The notes under the pieces were generated by a model. It made no database searches. It was not told the origin of the DNA and saw only the letters and a list, made by a program, of their open reading frames with translations. A program made the position numbers and the translations under genes. A stretch of DNA of 64,000 bases from Evansella clarkii (GTDB lineage: Bacteria; Bacillota; Bacilli; Bacillales; Salisediminibacteriaceae). The DNA lies in contig NZ_KV917376.1 of assembly GCF_002019695.1 (NCBI RefSeq), positions 2,782,670 to 2,846,669 on the forward strand, read 5' to 3'. Shown here piece after piece: positions 8,557 through 17,491 of this stretch (its first letter is position 1; each line of letters starts with the position of its first letter).

Positions 8557-9000
8557 ATGGCAAATGAAAAAACAACTGAAATTCTTAACAGGCAAGTAGC
8601 TAACTGGAACGTACTGTTCGTTAAGCTACATAACTATCACTGGTATGTAAAAGGTGTTAACTTCTTTAAGCTTCATGAGAAATTCGAAGAACTTTACAAC
8701 GAAGCAGCAGGCCATATTGATGAACTTGCTGAACGCCTGTTAACACTTCAGGGGGAACCTGTTGCATCTATGAGAGAGTTTCTCGAAATTGCGACCATCA
8801 AGGAAGCTCAAGGGGAAAGAGCTTCTAAAGATATGGTGAAAGTTCTGTCAGATGACTTTACGCAGTTAAGTGAGGAACTAAATAGCGATATTGAAAATTT
8901 AGAGGAAATGGGCGACGAAGCAACTGCAGATATGTTAATTGCGGTTAGACAGTCTGTTGAAAAGCATAACTGGATGCTCAGGTCTTTCCTTGAAGAATAA
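8557..9000 (+). CDS. dps: Dps-family ferritin-like DNA-protection protein
   Basis: 147 residues from ATG 8557. Ferritin-like four-helix bundle with the Dps dinuclear iron ligands spread over two subunits: H28 in HNYHWYVKG, H40 in FKLHEKF, D55 and E59 in HIDELAERL. It oxidises Fe(II) with peroxide and stores iron, protecting DNA. GGGAG at 8542-8546 is 10 nt before ATG 8557; TTG 8551 would add two residues but is only 4 nt from it. No strong terminator is seen downstream. It does not belong to the pyc-cta neighbourhood in B. subtilis, so it is an insertion in the conserved order. Confidence 0.93.
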   Translation: MANEKTTEILNRQVANWNVLFVKLHNYHWYVKGVNFFKLHEKFEELYNEAAGHIDELAERLLTLQGEPVASMREFLEIATIKEAQGERASKDMVKVLSDDFTQLSEELNSDIENLEEMGDEATADMLIAVRQSVEKHNWMLRSFLEE

Positions 9001-9500
9001 AAATCCGGAAGGGGGGCGGCCTAAAAAAAGGCAGCTCTCCTTTTCTCTGTGGAGCAGATTTCGTACCTGGGCGTCCATCCGCATGTTCAAAGTATCTGTT
9101 GTTAGTTCACAATAGAGCATATATAGTGACCCTGACCTATATTCAGGAAAAATGGTGATTTTAGGAATTTCTCATGCATTTTTTTGAATACATAACGAAG
9201 CATCGAAATATAAGATAATCTTTGATTAACAACTTCATTTTAATGAGCTTCAAAGGCTCCAGCGTCAGAATTCCCCACACAGAACCCTTCAACATGGACG
9301 TTGTATAAAATTCAAAATAATCACTCTATTCTGAGACATGGCTGTTCAGAAAAGAAAAGCAAGAAATTATGACATTTACCTTTATTTTTCTTAAAAAGAT
9401 TATTAATATTAGTATAGTGATTATGGTAAAATGAAAATTGTGTCAGTGTGGAAGTTATATGCAATCCTTTTTAAGTGATGAAAATCACTGATTGATGACT
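9001..9500. other. Gene-free stretch between dps and the ctaB leader
   Basis: AT-rich, no convincing reading frame on either strand. In B. subtilis ctaA lies divergently upstream of ctaB at this place; no trace of it is readable here. The only weak promoter-like word is TATAGT at 9413-9418. Confidence 0.6.
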
Positions 9501-9617
9501 TATAATGTGATTGTAGGTCAAAGGCACAGATGCAAACGGACTATTTTTATTTTTAGGAAATAATTTTCTTCCATAAATCTGAGCGTAGTAAACGCTAAAA
9601 ATATCGTCCGTTTTTTT
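9501..9617 (+). promoter_or_regulatory. Candidate structured leader with terminator upstream of ctaB
   Basis: A TATAAT word (9501-9506, no good -35) is followed by a long imperfect inverted repeat: AAACGGAC plus TATTTTTA (9534-9549) pairs with TAAAAATA plus GTCCGTTT (9596-9613) with a 2-nt bulge. It encloses a small hairpin AGCGT/ACGCT (9582-9596) and is followed directly by a run of T to 9617. This is the layout of an intrinsic terminator in a leader RNA, about 95 nt before ctaB. A second perfect inverted repeat, TAAAGTG/CACTTTA, lies at 9631-9650. Confidence 0.4.
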
Positions 9618-9710
9618 ACCATGGAGATAATAAAGTGATAATGCACTTTATTAGACTTATATTTATAATCATGCTTAGATTGTAATAAGTTTAAAGGGGG
9701 GGTGAAACGA

Positions 9711-10646
9711 ATGAATAAATCAAGTGCACTGACATCGAATGAGGCTGTGGAGAGTAATGAATTCATTGGAAATGAGGCAGGGAAGGTAACGTGGAAATCC
9801 TATCTGGCTATTTCTAAAACGGGAATTGTAATGTCAAACCTCATTACTACTTTCACCGGGTTGTTTTTAGCTGCTTACTATACAGGTACTACAATAGGCA
9901 GCGATCCGCTAAATGCCTTATTTGCTTTATTGGGGTCTGCTTTTATTTTAGCTGGGGGATGCGCATTAAATAATTATATTGACAGAGATATAGACCATTT
10001 AATGGAACGTACGAAAGAAAGACCATCCGTAAGCGGGGAATTATCAGGAAAACAGGTTTTCACATACGGGCTTGGAATATCAGCCGCGGGGACAATACTT
10101 CTGGCTATGGCGTCAATGATGGCTGCTGTAATCGGTGTTGCTGGCCTTGTCATTTATGTGGTGTTATATTCCATGTGGACAAAACGGACAACAACGCTGA
10201 ATACGATAGTTGGAAGCTTTGCCGGTGCAGTACCGCCTCTTATTGGATGGGCAGCGATTGATCCGGGCTTAAGCCCAATTGCATGGTCGCTGTTTTTAAT
10301 TATGTTTATATGGCAGCCGCCGCATTTTCTTGCACTCGCAATGAAACGGGCGGATGAGTATAAACGAGCGGGAATTCCAATGCTTCCGGTAGTGGCCGGG
10401 TTCGACATTACGAAGCGCCAGATTGTCTGGTATATTGCTGCTCTGATTCCAGTTTCCCTTACAGTGGCACATTTTGGGGTTGTGTACACTGTTGCCGCAT
10501 CCTTGCTCGGAATCGGCTGGCTGGTCCTTGGAATAGCTGGCTATAAATACAAAGATGATTTAAAATGGGCAAAGCAGATGTTTGTGTATTCTTTATATTA
10601 CTTAACGATCTTGTTTGTACTTATGATTATCGTACACATGTTCTAA
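9711..10646 (+). CDS. ctaB: Protohaem IX farnesyltransferase (haem O synthase)
   Basis: 311 residues from ATG 9711 (GGGGGGG eight bases upstream; a GTG at 9702 overlaps that ribosome site and is less likely). A UbiA-family polytopic membrane prenyltransferase that adds farnesyl to haem B to make haem O for the terminal oxidase. The first Asp-rich motif is clear ([14 protein letters not shown]91/D93/D95, followed by [10 protein letters not shown]), and a second conserved loop reads [16 protein letters not shown]. About eight or nine membrane segments. It sits just upstream of ctaCDEF with no evident terminator between, so co-transcription is possible. Confidence 0.95.
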   Translation: MNKSSALTSNEAVESNEFIGNEAGKVTWKSYLAISKTGIVMSNLITTFTGLFLAAYYTGTTIGSDPLNALFALLGSAFILAGGCALNNYIDRDIDHLMERTKERPSVSGELSGKQVFTYGLGISAAGTILLAMASMMAAVIGVAGLVIYVVLYSMWTKRTTTLNTIVGSFAGAVPPLIGWAAIDPGLSPIAWSLFLIMFIWQPPHFLALAMKRADEYKRAGIPMLPVVAGFDITKRQIVWYIAALIPVSLTVAHFGVVYTVAASLLGIGWLVLGIAGYKYKDDLKWAKQMFVYSLYYLTILFVLMIIVHMF

Positions 10647-10712
10647 GGAAATATCCTTTTTTGAATATGAATTATTATTAACTTAAAGACAGAAAGAGGG
10701 GTTTGTGACGAG

Positions 10713-11744
10713 ATGAAGTATTTGTGGCGTTTACTTCCATTATCTTTCATCTTGCTGATGGCTGGTTGTGGACAACAAAACTTGTCTGCGCTTGACCCGC
10801 GTGGTCCTGTGGCAGAAGAGCAATTCTCATTAATAATGTTAAGTTTGTATATCATGATCTTTGTGATGGTTGTTGTCTTCAGTATTTATGTGTTTGTACT
10901 TATCCGTTTCCGTGAGCGGCCTGGTGACACACATATTCCTAAGCAAGTCCACGGTAACAGAACACTGGAAATAGTTTGGACAGTTATACCAATTCTATTA
11001 CTCCTTGCGCTTGCCGTACCTAACGTAATGACAACCTTTACATTAGCAGATGTGGAACCAACAGATGATTCACTTGAAGTAGAAGTAACAGCTCATCAGT
11101 TCTGGTGGGAATTTGAATATCCTGAATATGGCATTGTAGCAGGTCAGGACATGTATATTCCTACAAACACAAGAATTAATATTAACCTTGAAGCAAGTGA
11201 TGTAATCCATTCCTTCTGGGTTCCGGCATTAGCAGGTAAACAGGATAACGTTCCTGGTATTACAAACTATATGTGGTTTGAAGCTCCTGAAGAAGGCGTT
11301 TACATTGGTAAATGTGCTGAGCTTTGTGGAGAAGCCCACTGGCTGATGGACTTCCGTGTTATCGCTGTAGATCCTGACACTTTTGATACATGGGCTTCTA
11401 ATATGGCTGCAGAAGATGCAGGCGAGATGCAGGAAGATGCAGGAGAAGTTGCTGTTCAGGGAAGAGAAGTATTTGAACAAAGCTGTATTCAATGTCATGC
11501 AGTTGGAGATGAGGGTGGAAATATCGGCCCTAACTTAACTAACTTTAGCGAACGTGAAGTTATTGCAGGATTCCTTGAGTATGATGAGGATAACGAGAAT
11601 CTTAGAGCATTCATCAGAGATTCCCAGTCTGTGAAGCCTGGAAACGGAATGGATGTAGCGTTCCCTGAAGATCAGATTTCCGATGAAGAAATGGACGCAC
11701 TAATTGAATACTTAAATGGACTAAGTGTATTAGATGAAGAATAA
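10713..11744 (+). CDS. ctaC: Cytochrome caa3 oxidase subunit II
   Basis: 343 residues. A lipoprotein signal peptide ends in the lipobox LMAGC with C19 as the lipidated residue. Two membrane helices (about 48-70 and 90-110) follow, then a CuA cupredoxin domain with the ligand set H...C-A-E-L-C...H...M (segment KCAELCGEAHWLM). A C-terminal cytochrome c domain carries the haem site SCIQCH. Subunit II accepts electrons from cytochrome c on the outer face; the fused cytochrome c is what defines caa3-type enzymes. First gene of ctaCDEF. Confidence 0.97.
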   Translation: MKYLWRLLPLSFILLMAGCGQQNLSALDPRGPVAEEQFSLIMLSLYIMIFVMVVVFSIYVFVLIRFRERPGDTHIPKQVHGNRTLEIVWTVIPILLLLALAVPNVMTTFTLADVEPTDDSLEVEVTAHQFWWEFEYPEYGIVAGQDMYIPTNTRININLEASDVIHSFWVPALAGKQDNVPGITNYMWFEAPEEGVYIGKCAELCGEAHWLMDFRVIAVDPDTFDTWASNMAAEDAGEMQEDAGEVAVQGREVFEQSCIQCHAVGDEGGNIGPNLTNFSEREVIAGFLEYDEDNENLRAFIRDSQSVKPGNGMDVAFPEDQISDEEMDALIEYLNGLSVLDEE

Positions 11745-11772
11745 GGTTTAACAGTTAAGGGGGTAAAACGAC

Positions 11773-13605
11773 GTGTCATATGCGGAGGCTCAGAAGAAGA
11801 GCGTGTTATGGGACTGGCTGACTACAGTCGACCATAAAAAAATTGGTATTATGTACTTAGCCGCAGGCGCATTTTTCTTCACCATCGGTGGAATAATGGC
11901 ATTATTAATGCGTGCTCAGCTAATGTTTCCAAATTCGTCTTTAATACCAGCGCAAACGTTTAATGAAATATTAACGATGCATGGTACAATTATGATTTTC
12001 CTGGCAGCTATGCCATTATTATTTGGTTTTATGAACTACATTGTTCCACTGCAAATTGGGGCCAGGGACGTGGCATTTCCATTTTTAAACTCACTTGGTT
12101 TCTGGTTGTTCCTTTTTGGTGGAATATTTGTAAACTTAAGCTGGTTTTTAGGCGGAGCGCCTGATGCCGGCTGGACATCCTATGTACCGCTTGCAAGTCA
12201 CTATTCAGGAATCGGTCTTGATTTCTTTGTACTCGGTTTGCAGATTAGTGGTCTCGGAACATTAATCGGGGGGATTAACTTCCTCGTAACAATTATTAAC
12301 ATGCGTGCACCAGGTATGAGTATGATGCGTATGCCATTATTTACATGGAATACTTTTGTTGCATCTATCTTAATCCTGTTTGCTTTCCCTGCATTAACTG
12401 TAGGATACTTACTGCTTATGATGGACCGTATTTTCGGATCCAACTTCTTCGTTGTAGAAATGGGCGGTAATGTTGTCATCTGGCAGCATTTATTCTGGAT
12501 TTTCGGTCACCCGGAAGTTTACATTCTGGCTCTGCCTGCATTCGGAATTTTCTCTGAAATTATTCCTACGTTTTCTAAGAAACGTATTTTCGGTTACACT
12601 GCGATGGTATTCGCTACAATGCTGATTGGTTTCTACGGATTTATGGTATGGGCCCACCACATGTTTACAGTTGGATTAGGTCCGGTAGCTAACTCTGTTT
12701 TTGCTATTGCTACAATGGCGATTGCTGTACCAACAGGTATTAAAATCTTTAACTGGCTTCTCACCATGTGGGGCGGCCGCATAAAGATGACGACTGCCAT
12801 GCTGTGTGCAGCAATGTTTATTCCTACATTTGTTATGGGTGGGGTAACCGGGGTTATGCTTGCTGTAAGTGCAGCTGACTACCAGTTCCACGATACTTAT
12901 TTCGTAGTAGCCCACTTCCACTATGTTATTGTAGGTGCTACTGTTTTAGGTTTATTCGGTGGAGCGTTCTACTGGTGGCCTAGAATGTTTGGTTATACAT
13001 TAAATGAAAAATTAGGAAAAGCTTTCATTATCTTATTCCTGATTGGATTCCATTTAACGTTCTTTGTTCAGCATTTCCTTGGATTATACGGAATGCCTCG
13101 ACGAGTGGCGTCCTATCTTCCTGGACAGGGATGGGATGGCATGAACCTTGTCAGCTCATCAGGAGCTATCTTTATGGCGGCTGGTTTCCTGCTGTTCATC
13201 ATCAACATCTTTGTCTCAATGAAAAACAAAGAAACAACTGGAGACCCATGGGACGGCCGTACTCTTGAGTGGACGATCCCGTCACCGACTCCGGAATATA
13301 ACTTTGCACAGACTCCATTAGTTCGTGATTACGATGCATTCTGGTATGAAAAATATCAGGGAGACGGGAAGATTAAAGCGGCAGAGCCTCTGGGTGATAT
13401 TCACATGCCTAACGGTTCAATCCTGCCAATAATTATTTCATTTGGTTTATTCGTAATGGCCTTTGGTCTCGTCTATCATACATGGATCGTGGCAGGTGCA
13501 GGTCTTCTAATAGTCTTTGGGGCGATGTTTGTAAGGTCTGTGAAAGAAGACCACGGATATCATATTCCTGTTGAAGAAATCACAAAAGATAAAGGAGGTA
13601 AGTAA
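11773..13605 (+). CDS. ctaD: Cytochrome caa3 oxidase subunit I
   Basis: 610 residues from GTG 11773 (AGGGGG upstream). Haem-copper oxidase catalytic subunit with 12-14 membrane helices, carrying low-spin haem a and the haem a3-CuB centre that reduces oxygen. Visible signatures: low-spin haem His in LTMHGTIM, the cross-linked His-Tyr motif HPEVYILALPAFG, the paired HH in WAHHMF and the haem-ligand segment VAHFHYVIVG. The YGMPRRV loop near the end is family-typical. The gene is 28 bp after ctaC and 3 bp before ctaE. Confidence 0.97.
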   Translation: MSYAEAQKKSVLWDWLTTVDHKKIGIMYLAAGAFFFTIGGIMALLMRAQLMFPNSSLIPAQTFNEILTMHGTIMIFLAAMPLLFGFMNYIVPLQIGARDVAFPFLNSLGFWLFLFGGIFVNLSWFLGGAPDAGWTSYVPLASHYSGIGLDFFVLGLQISGLGTLIGGINFLVTIINMRAPGMSMMRMPLFTWNTFVASILILFAFPALTVGYLLLMMDRIFGSNFFVVEMGGNVVIWQHLFWIFGHPEVYILALPAFGIFSEIIPTFSKKRIFGYTAMVFATMLIGFYGFMVWAHHMFTVGLGPVANSVFAIATMAIAVPTGIKIFNWLLTMWGGRIKMTTAMLCAAMFIPTFVMGGVTGVMLAVSAADYQFHDTYFVVAHFHYVIVGATVLGLFGGAFYWWPRMFGYTLNEKLGKAFIILFLIGFHLTFFVQHFLGLYGMPRRVASYLPGQGWDGMNLVSSSGAIFMAAGFLLFIINIFVSMKNKETTGDPWDGRTLEWTIPSPTPEYNFAQTPLVRDYDAFWYEKYQGDGKIKAAEPLGDIHMPNGSILPIIISFGLFVMAFGLVYHTWIVAGAGLLIVFGAMFVRSVKEDHGYHIPVEEITKDKGGK

Positions 13606-13608
13606 ACA

Positions 13609-14232
13609 ATGGCAGAAAATCATACCGTTGAACAGCACAGCTTACCTCCAAACCCTGAGAAGGCGACCCTTGAAGGAAAAAATAAATACATGGGTTTCTG
13701 GTTCTTCCTCGGGGGAGAGGTTGTCCTGTTTGCCAGCTTATTTGGAACATATTTAGGTTTGAGAAACAGCACTGCAGGCGGTCCCGGACCATCGGACCTT
13801 TTCCACCTGGACCTCGTGTTTATCATGACTATGCTGCTTTTAACAAGTAGTTTAACGTCAGTATTTGCGATTATCTCTATGAAGAGAGGTAATTATAAAG
13901 GTTTGCTTGCATGGATGTGGGTAACAGTACTATTAGGACTCGGGTTCCTTGGGTTCGAGATTTATGAATTCTGGGATTACACAGTAAACTACGAATTAGG
14001 CTTTACAACGAGCGCATTTAGTTCGGCATTCTACACTCTTGTAGGTACACACGGTGCCCACGTAACTTTTGGTATTGGCTGGATTATCGTACTGCTTATC
14101 CGTTACGCTAAGACTGGTCTCACACTTACAAACGCACCGAAGTTCTATACGGCTACATTATACTGGCACTTCATTGATGTAGTTTGGGTATTTATCTTTA
14201 CAGTCGTTTATCTCATGGGAATAGGAGGGTAA
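13609..14232 (+). CDS. ctaE: Cytochrome caa3 oxidase subunit III
   Basis: 207 residues, five membrane helices, typical of the short Bacillus subunit III. Conserved parts include MGFWFFLGGEVVLFASLF near the N-terminus, FEIYEFW, and GTHGAHVTFGI with YWHFIDVVWVFIF at the C-terminal end. It stabilises the subunit I active site. AAGGAGG precedes the ATG and overlaps the end of ctaD, consistent with translational coupling. Confidence 0.95.
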   Translation: MAENHTVEQHSLPPNPEKATLEGKNKYMGFWFFLGGEVVLFASLFGTYLGLRNSTAGGPGPSDLFHLDLVFIMTMLLLTSSLTSVFAIISMKRGNYKGLLAWMWVTVLLGLGFLGFEIYEFWDYTVNYELGFTTSAFSSAFYTLVGTHGAHVTFGIGWIIVLLIRYAKTGLTLTNAPKFYTATLYWHFIDVVWVFIFTVVYLMGIGG

Positions 14233-14236
14233 TAAA

Positions 14237-14587
14237 ATGGCAGATCATGGTATGGATCCAAGTGCTCCGTTAACCGGAGAACCTTCAAAGAATACGAAGC
14301 GAAAGTTGAGAAAAGAAGTTAAGACTCAAATCATTGGTTTTGTTCTTGCGCTTTTCCTGACTTCTATATCTTTTATTTCGATTGCAAGTGATGCGATTCC
14401 GGCAAGCTTTGCCATTCCGTTTATCTTTATGCTGGCAGTAATTCAGGTTGTACTCCAGCTCTACATCTTCATGCATTTAAACGACCGTGGTAATGCATGG
14501 CCAAATGCTATGATTTGGTCTGCAGTAGTAGTTGCCATTCCTTCAGTTGCGGCTTTAATGCTGCTTCTTGGAATCACTAAGTGGTAA
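14237..14587 (+). CDS. ctaF: Cytochrome caa3 oxidase subunit IV (IVB)
   Basis: 116 residues; a soluble charged N-terminus of about 34 residues and three membrane helices, matching CtaF. The family motif QLYIFMHLND is present. Four bases separate it from ctaE and GGAGGG lies upstream. It is the last gene of the operon here: ctaG (an assembly factor that follows in B. subtilis) is absent, and a strong terminator follows within 35 bp. Confidence 0.93.
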   Translation: MADHGMDPSAPLTGEPSKNTKRKLRKEVKTQIIGFVLALFLTSISFISIASDAIPASFAIPFIFMLAVIQVVLQLYIFMHLNDRGNAWPNAMIWSAVVVAIPSVAALMLLLGITKW

Positions 14588-14620
14588 TCGGTAACATATG
14601 AAGCCAACAATTAAAACAAA

Positions 14621-14661
14621 AAATCCTCTGAGGCTGCTTTAAAGCTCCTCAGAGGATTTTT
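14621..14661 (+). terminator. Rho-independent terminator of ctaCDEF
   Basis: Thirteen-bp perfect stem AAATCCTCTGAGG (14621-14633) / CCTCAGAGGATTT (14647-14659), T run. Confidence 0.92.
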
Positions 14662-14703
14662 ATTTACTGCTTTTTTGATTTTAGCCTGGTTGAAGACATA
14701 AAG

Positions 14704-14734
14704 AAGGGAACACAGCTGTGCCGCGTGTTCCCTT
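14704..14734. repeat. Perfect hairpin between ctaF and the convergent gene
   Basis: AAGGGAACAC (14704-14713) and GTGTTCCCTT (14725-14734), 11-nt loop. There is no long T run on either strand, so it may be a weak terminator or a stray inverted repeat. Confidence 0.5.
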
Positions 14735-14822
14735 TAGTATTATTCAGGAAATTATAAAAGTTTTATTTTGTGGAAAAGTCGTCCAGCTCCAGCGACGAGC
14801 GTTTACATCACGAGTATGCTTT

Positions 14823-14875
14823 GAGTTGTCTCGACGGATACACTTCGAAGCACTTCTGGAAGAGGAAGAGACAGT
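14823..14875 (+). repeat. Dispersed intergenic repeat, copy 1
   Basis: Begins GAGTTGTCTCGACGGATA and ends GGAAGAGACAGT. Closely related stretches occur at 23973-24011 plus 24277-24289 and, inverted, at 59689-59744. The surrounding 14780-15000 is gene-free and seems to belong to the same kind of repeat-rich DNA. Confidence 0.7.
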
Positions 14876-15012
14876 TACCGAGGTCACTTCAGGCCTTTTC
14901 AGAAGCCAAAGAGCGGCTTCTGTCAAAGTCCTTCCAGTGCTTGGACCTGCGATTACTCTGTCCAGGTAAAGAGTGTCGCTCGTGACCAAAGTGGTTGCGC
15001 TTTGGTTCTTAT

Positions 15013-16071
15013 TTAAAACTTCCAATTCAGTTTTATGATCCCTGCTTCTCTGGCGCTTGTAAATAAGATTACAATGAGCGGTCCTAATATAAAACCTAGA
15101 ATACCGAGCAGCTGAAGCCCTAAATATAAGGAAATCAGTGTAGCTAATGGTGACAGCCCTATATGATGTCCCATTACTTTCGGTTCAACTGTCCGCCTGA
15201 TAGTGAGCAAAACTGCCGCCAGGATCAGCAGCTGGATTGCCAGCGCAGTGTTTCCTGCGATGATATGGTAGCCAGCCCATGGAGCAAGAACAGCTATAGA
15301 GCCGATGATCGGGATGAAATCAATAACCCAGATAATTATAGACATAATGACGGCTACTTCCGGGGCTATAAATAAAAGGCCTATTAATGAAACGACAAAG
15401 ATAATGATACTTACAAGAAACTGGGCCTTGAAAAAGCCAAAGATCACATATGAGAGACGGGAAGACATAAACTTAACTTTTTCAGCTGTTTTCTCCGTCA
15501 TATACCCAAGGACTTTTGTTTTCAGTCTTGGCAGCTCAAGAAGGAATAAGTACAGAGAAATCAAATAAACAAGAAAAGAAATTAAGTATGCCGGAATACT
15601 CATCAATATGTTGGTTACAGCGCCAATAATATCAAGATTTTGAAGATTGTTCCGTAAATCGAAAAGCATGGTTGTAACTACGTTATCGATATCGTCAACA
15701 ATTTCAGGAGAGTATGCATCAAACTGAACCCTTAAATTCTGCAGGAAAGTATTCCAGGCGAGATTGATTTCATTAATTGTATATGGAAGGTTTTCAACAA
15801 ATTGATTCAGCTGGGTCATCGCTCTCGTCAGTAAAAAGTATCCTGTAAACGACAACAGGAGCAGAAACAGGATAAACACAATAAAAACGGCTAAATTTCT
15901 GCTTAATTTAGCTCTTTCAACAATAGCAGTTACAGCTGGGGCCAGGAAAAGAGCAGTTATGAGCGCTACAATAATTGGTACAGAAACCGGAAGAACAAAG
16001 TATATAACAAGGGCAAGAATAATAAGCCCAATCACAATCGTAGAATACTTTTTAACTGTGTGAGATGTCAA
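15013..16071 (-). CDS. AI-2E / PerM family membrane protein
   Basis: 352 residues from TTG 16071, chosen because AAAGGAG lies 7 nt upstream; the first ATG (16089) has no ribosome site. The architecture is that of the AI-2E transporter (UPF0118, YtvI/YueF-like) family: two or three N-terminal membrane helices, a soluble middle of about 70 residues (LVENLPYTINEINLAW region), then five or so helices with the family-typical IWVIDFIPIIGS and a C-terminal PKVMGHHIGLSPLATL loop. Members are putative exporters or Na+/H+ antiporters; substrate unknown. Not part of the B. subtilis cta-ylb order. Confidence 0.85.
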   Translation of the reverse strand: MTSHTVKKYSTIVIGLIILALVIYFVLPVSVPIIVALITALFLAPAVTAIVERAKLSRNLAVFIVFILFLLLLSFTGYFLLTRAMTQLNQFVENLPYTINEINLAWNTFLQNLRVQFDAYSPEIVDDIDNVVTTMLFDLRNNLQNLDIIGAVTNILMSIPAYLISFLVYLISLYLFLLELPRLKTKVLGYMTEKTAEKVKFMSSRLSYVIFGFFKAQFLVSIIIFVVSLIGLLFIAPEVAVIMSIIIWVIDFIPIIGSIAVLAPWAGYHIIAGNTALAIQLLILAAVLLTIRRTVEPKVMGHHIGLSPLATLISLYLGLQLLGILGFILGPLIVILFTSAREAGIIKLNWKF

Positions 16072-16138
16072 TTTAACGCTCCTTTCCATAGGTGGTTAGT
16101 ATATATATTATATTATGAAAATGTAAGTAATCATAGTG

Positions 16139-16302
16139 GGGGTAAAATAAATCTTCTTTTTAAAGAACTGGATGAGAATTATGTAATCAATATTTGTAAA
16201 GGCTTCAGGGCGAAAAAAAGCTTCCGATTATCATTTTATCTTAAAAATGATAGAATCGAAAGCATTGTGTTTCATCCCTTCGGACTTATGTACAACCGTT
16301 AA
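16139..16302 (+). other. Possible small coding remnant
   Basis: The frame reads SGGKINLLFKELDENY through to FHPFGLMYNR and stops at 16302. The composition looks protein-like (charged, amphipathic), but after 16060 there is no ATG, GTG or TTG in frame. Upstream of that the frame overlaps the start of the divergent gene. It may be a truncated gene end or chance. It abuts the stop of the convergent ylbA gene. Confidence 0.25.
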
Positions 16303-16652
16303 GCGATAGCTTCAGCTTTTACTTTTTCTGCAATTGCTTTAAGCTTTTTGTTGCTTCTGTCCACAACATTTTTAGGGAAAACTTCATCATATTCTACTCC
16401 GTGCGGGTAATAATGTTTCCCTAAAAGAACAGTCAACAATTTAACTTTTGAATGAAGTGCCGGAATCTCGCCCTCCACTGCATACCCCTGTACGCGAAGA
16501 TAGTAAATTTCTTCATCCTGGACTTCCATTTTATAATCGAAGGTAATTCTCTCGTAATCGTAGGCGGAATGGAACCCAGCACTTTCCATTATATCCTCCA
16601 GTGCCTGGTATTCAATAACAAGTCCCTCAAGTCCTGTGTTTTCAAATTTCAT
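16299..16652 (-). CDS. ylbA: YugN-like family protein YlbA
   Basis: 117 residues, soluble, beginning MKFENTGLEGLVIEYQALED with a C-terminal helix rich in Lys/Ala. Size and position match B. subtilis YlbA, which belongs to the YugN-like family of unknown function; ylbA precedes ylbB there too. The ribosome site GCAGGAGG lies on the minus strand just upstream of the ATG at 16652. Assignment is by synteny and overall similarity; no catalytic motif is visible. Confidence 0.7.
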   Translation of the reverse strand: MKFENTGLEGLVIEYQALEDIMESAGFHSAYDYERITFDYKMEVQDEEIYYLRVQGYAVEGEIPALHSKVKLLTVLLGKHYYPHGVEYDEVFPKNVVDRSNKKLKAIAEKVKAEAIA

Positions 16653-16837
16653 TAATTATACCTCCTGCTAAAGCATTTTGTCTCTTTCTTATGATATTAC
16701 GAAATTCACCGGGATGCAACGAAATATGTTTAGTGAGTTATTCTGGTGGTATTTATAAGTGTACGGTTCATTAATGTTTTTAGTAAAACAGTTTTCGTAA
16801 GTTCTTTTCCAAAACCTTTTGACGAGGAGGGACATTT

Positions 16838-17266
16838 ATGAAAAAATTAGAGGATGTTATGACCAGACAGGTGGATTATTGTGAGCCTGATAATAATTTA
16901 TATGAAGCGGCAGTTAAGATGAAGAAGGATGGTGTAGGGGCTATCCCTGTTTGTAAGGACGATAAAGTGGTAGGGATGGTTACTGACAGAGATATTGTTC
17001 TTAGAGCTGTTGCAGAAAAGAAACCTAATTCAACACAGGTCTCTGAAATTATGACTGAAGATATTCTTACAGCGAGCCCCGATACTTCAGTTGATGAAGC
17101 AGCAAAATTAATGGCAGAAGAGCAGGTGCGCCGGCTTCCAGTGGTTAAAGATGGGAAGCTGGAAGGTATGTGTTCCTTAGGTGATCTTGCTGTGCATACG
17201 TCCACCGAAGACGAAGCTGGTTATGCTCTGTCCGAGATTTCGGAGGAGCCTAAGTATCACCATTAA
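16838..17266 (+). CDS. ylbB: CBS-domain pair protein YlbB
   Basis: 142 residues comprising two CBS motifs in tandem: the first about 8-60 (VMTRQVDYCEPDNNLYEAAVKM ... GMVTDRDI), the second about 70-127 (IMTEDILTASPDTSVDEAAKLM ... GMCSLGDLA). A free-standing Bateman module usually binds adenine nucleotides and acts as an energy or ionic sensor; no partner domain is attached. GAGGAGG precedes the ATG. It is followed by a terminator and ylbC, as in B. subtilis. Confidence 0.9.
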   Translation: MKKLEDVMTRQVDYCEPDNNLYEAAVKMKKDGVGAIPVCKDDKVVGMVTDRDIVLRAVAEKKPNSTQVSEIMTEDILTASPDTSVDEAAKLMAEEQVRRLPVVKDGKLEGMCSLGDLAVHTSTEDEAGYALSEISEEPKYHH

Positions 17267-17305
17267 TTAGCAGGTAGAACACTTCTTAAAAACAGAGGAT
17301 GCAAA

Positions 17306-17345
17306 AACGGCCCCTCTTTCTAAAGAAGAGCAGGGCCGTTTATTA
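17306..17345 (+). terminator. Rho-independent terminator after ylbB
   Basis: AACGGCCC (17306-17313) / GGGCCGTT (17333-17340), with an inner CTCTT/AAGAG extension and a T-rich tail. Confidence 0.85.
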
Positions 17346-17491
17346 TTAAAGTTATTTACTCCTGGAGACCCACTCTTATATCAGTTTTTTAAGTTTTTAT
17401 CTGCTTTCTGAATCTATAATCGGAAAAAGCTGAAGGAACTTATAAACATATACTCGAATATAATTAAAGAAAGAAACGGAAGGGGAAACAT

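Noticed and set aside
14770-15025. Small reading frames on both strands after ctaF
   Set aside because: They lie in the dispersed repeat. The shared peptide words between 14.8 kb and 59.7 kb come from the repeat, not from coding homology.
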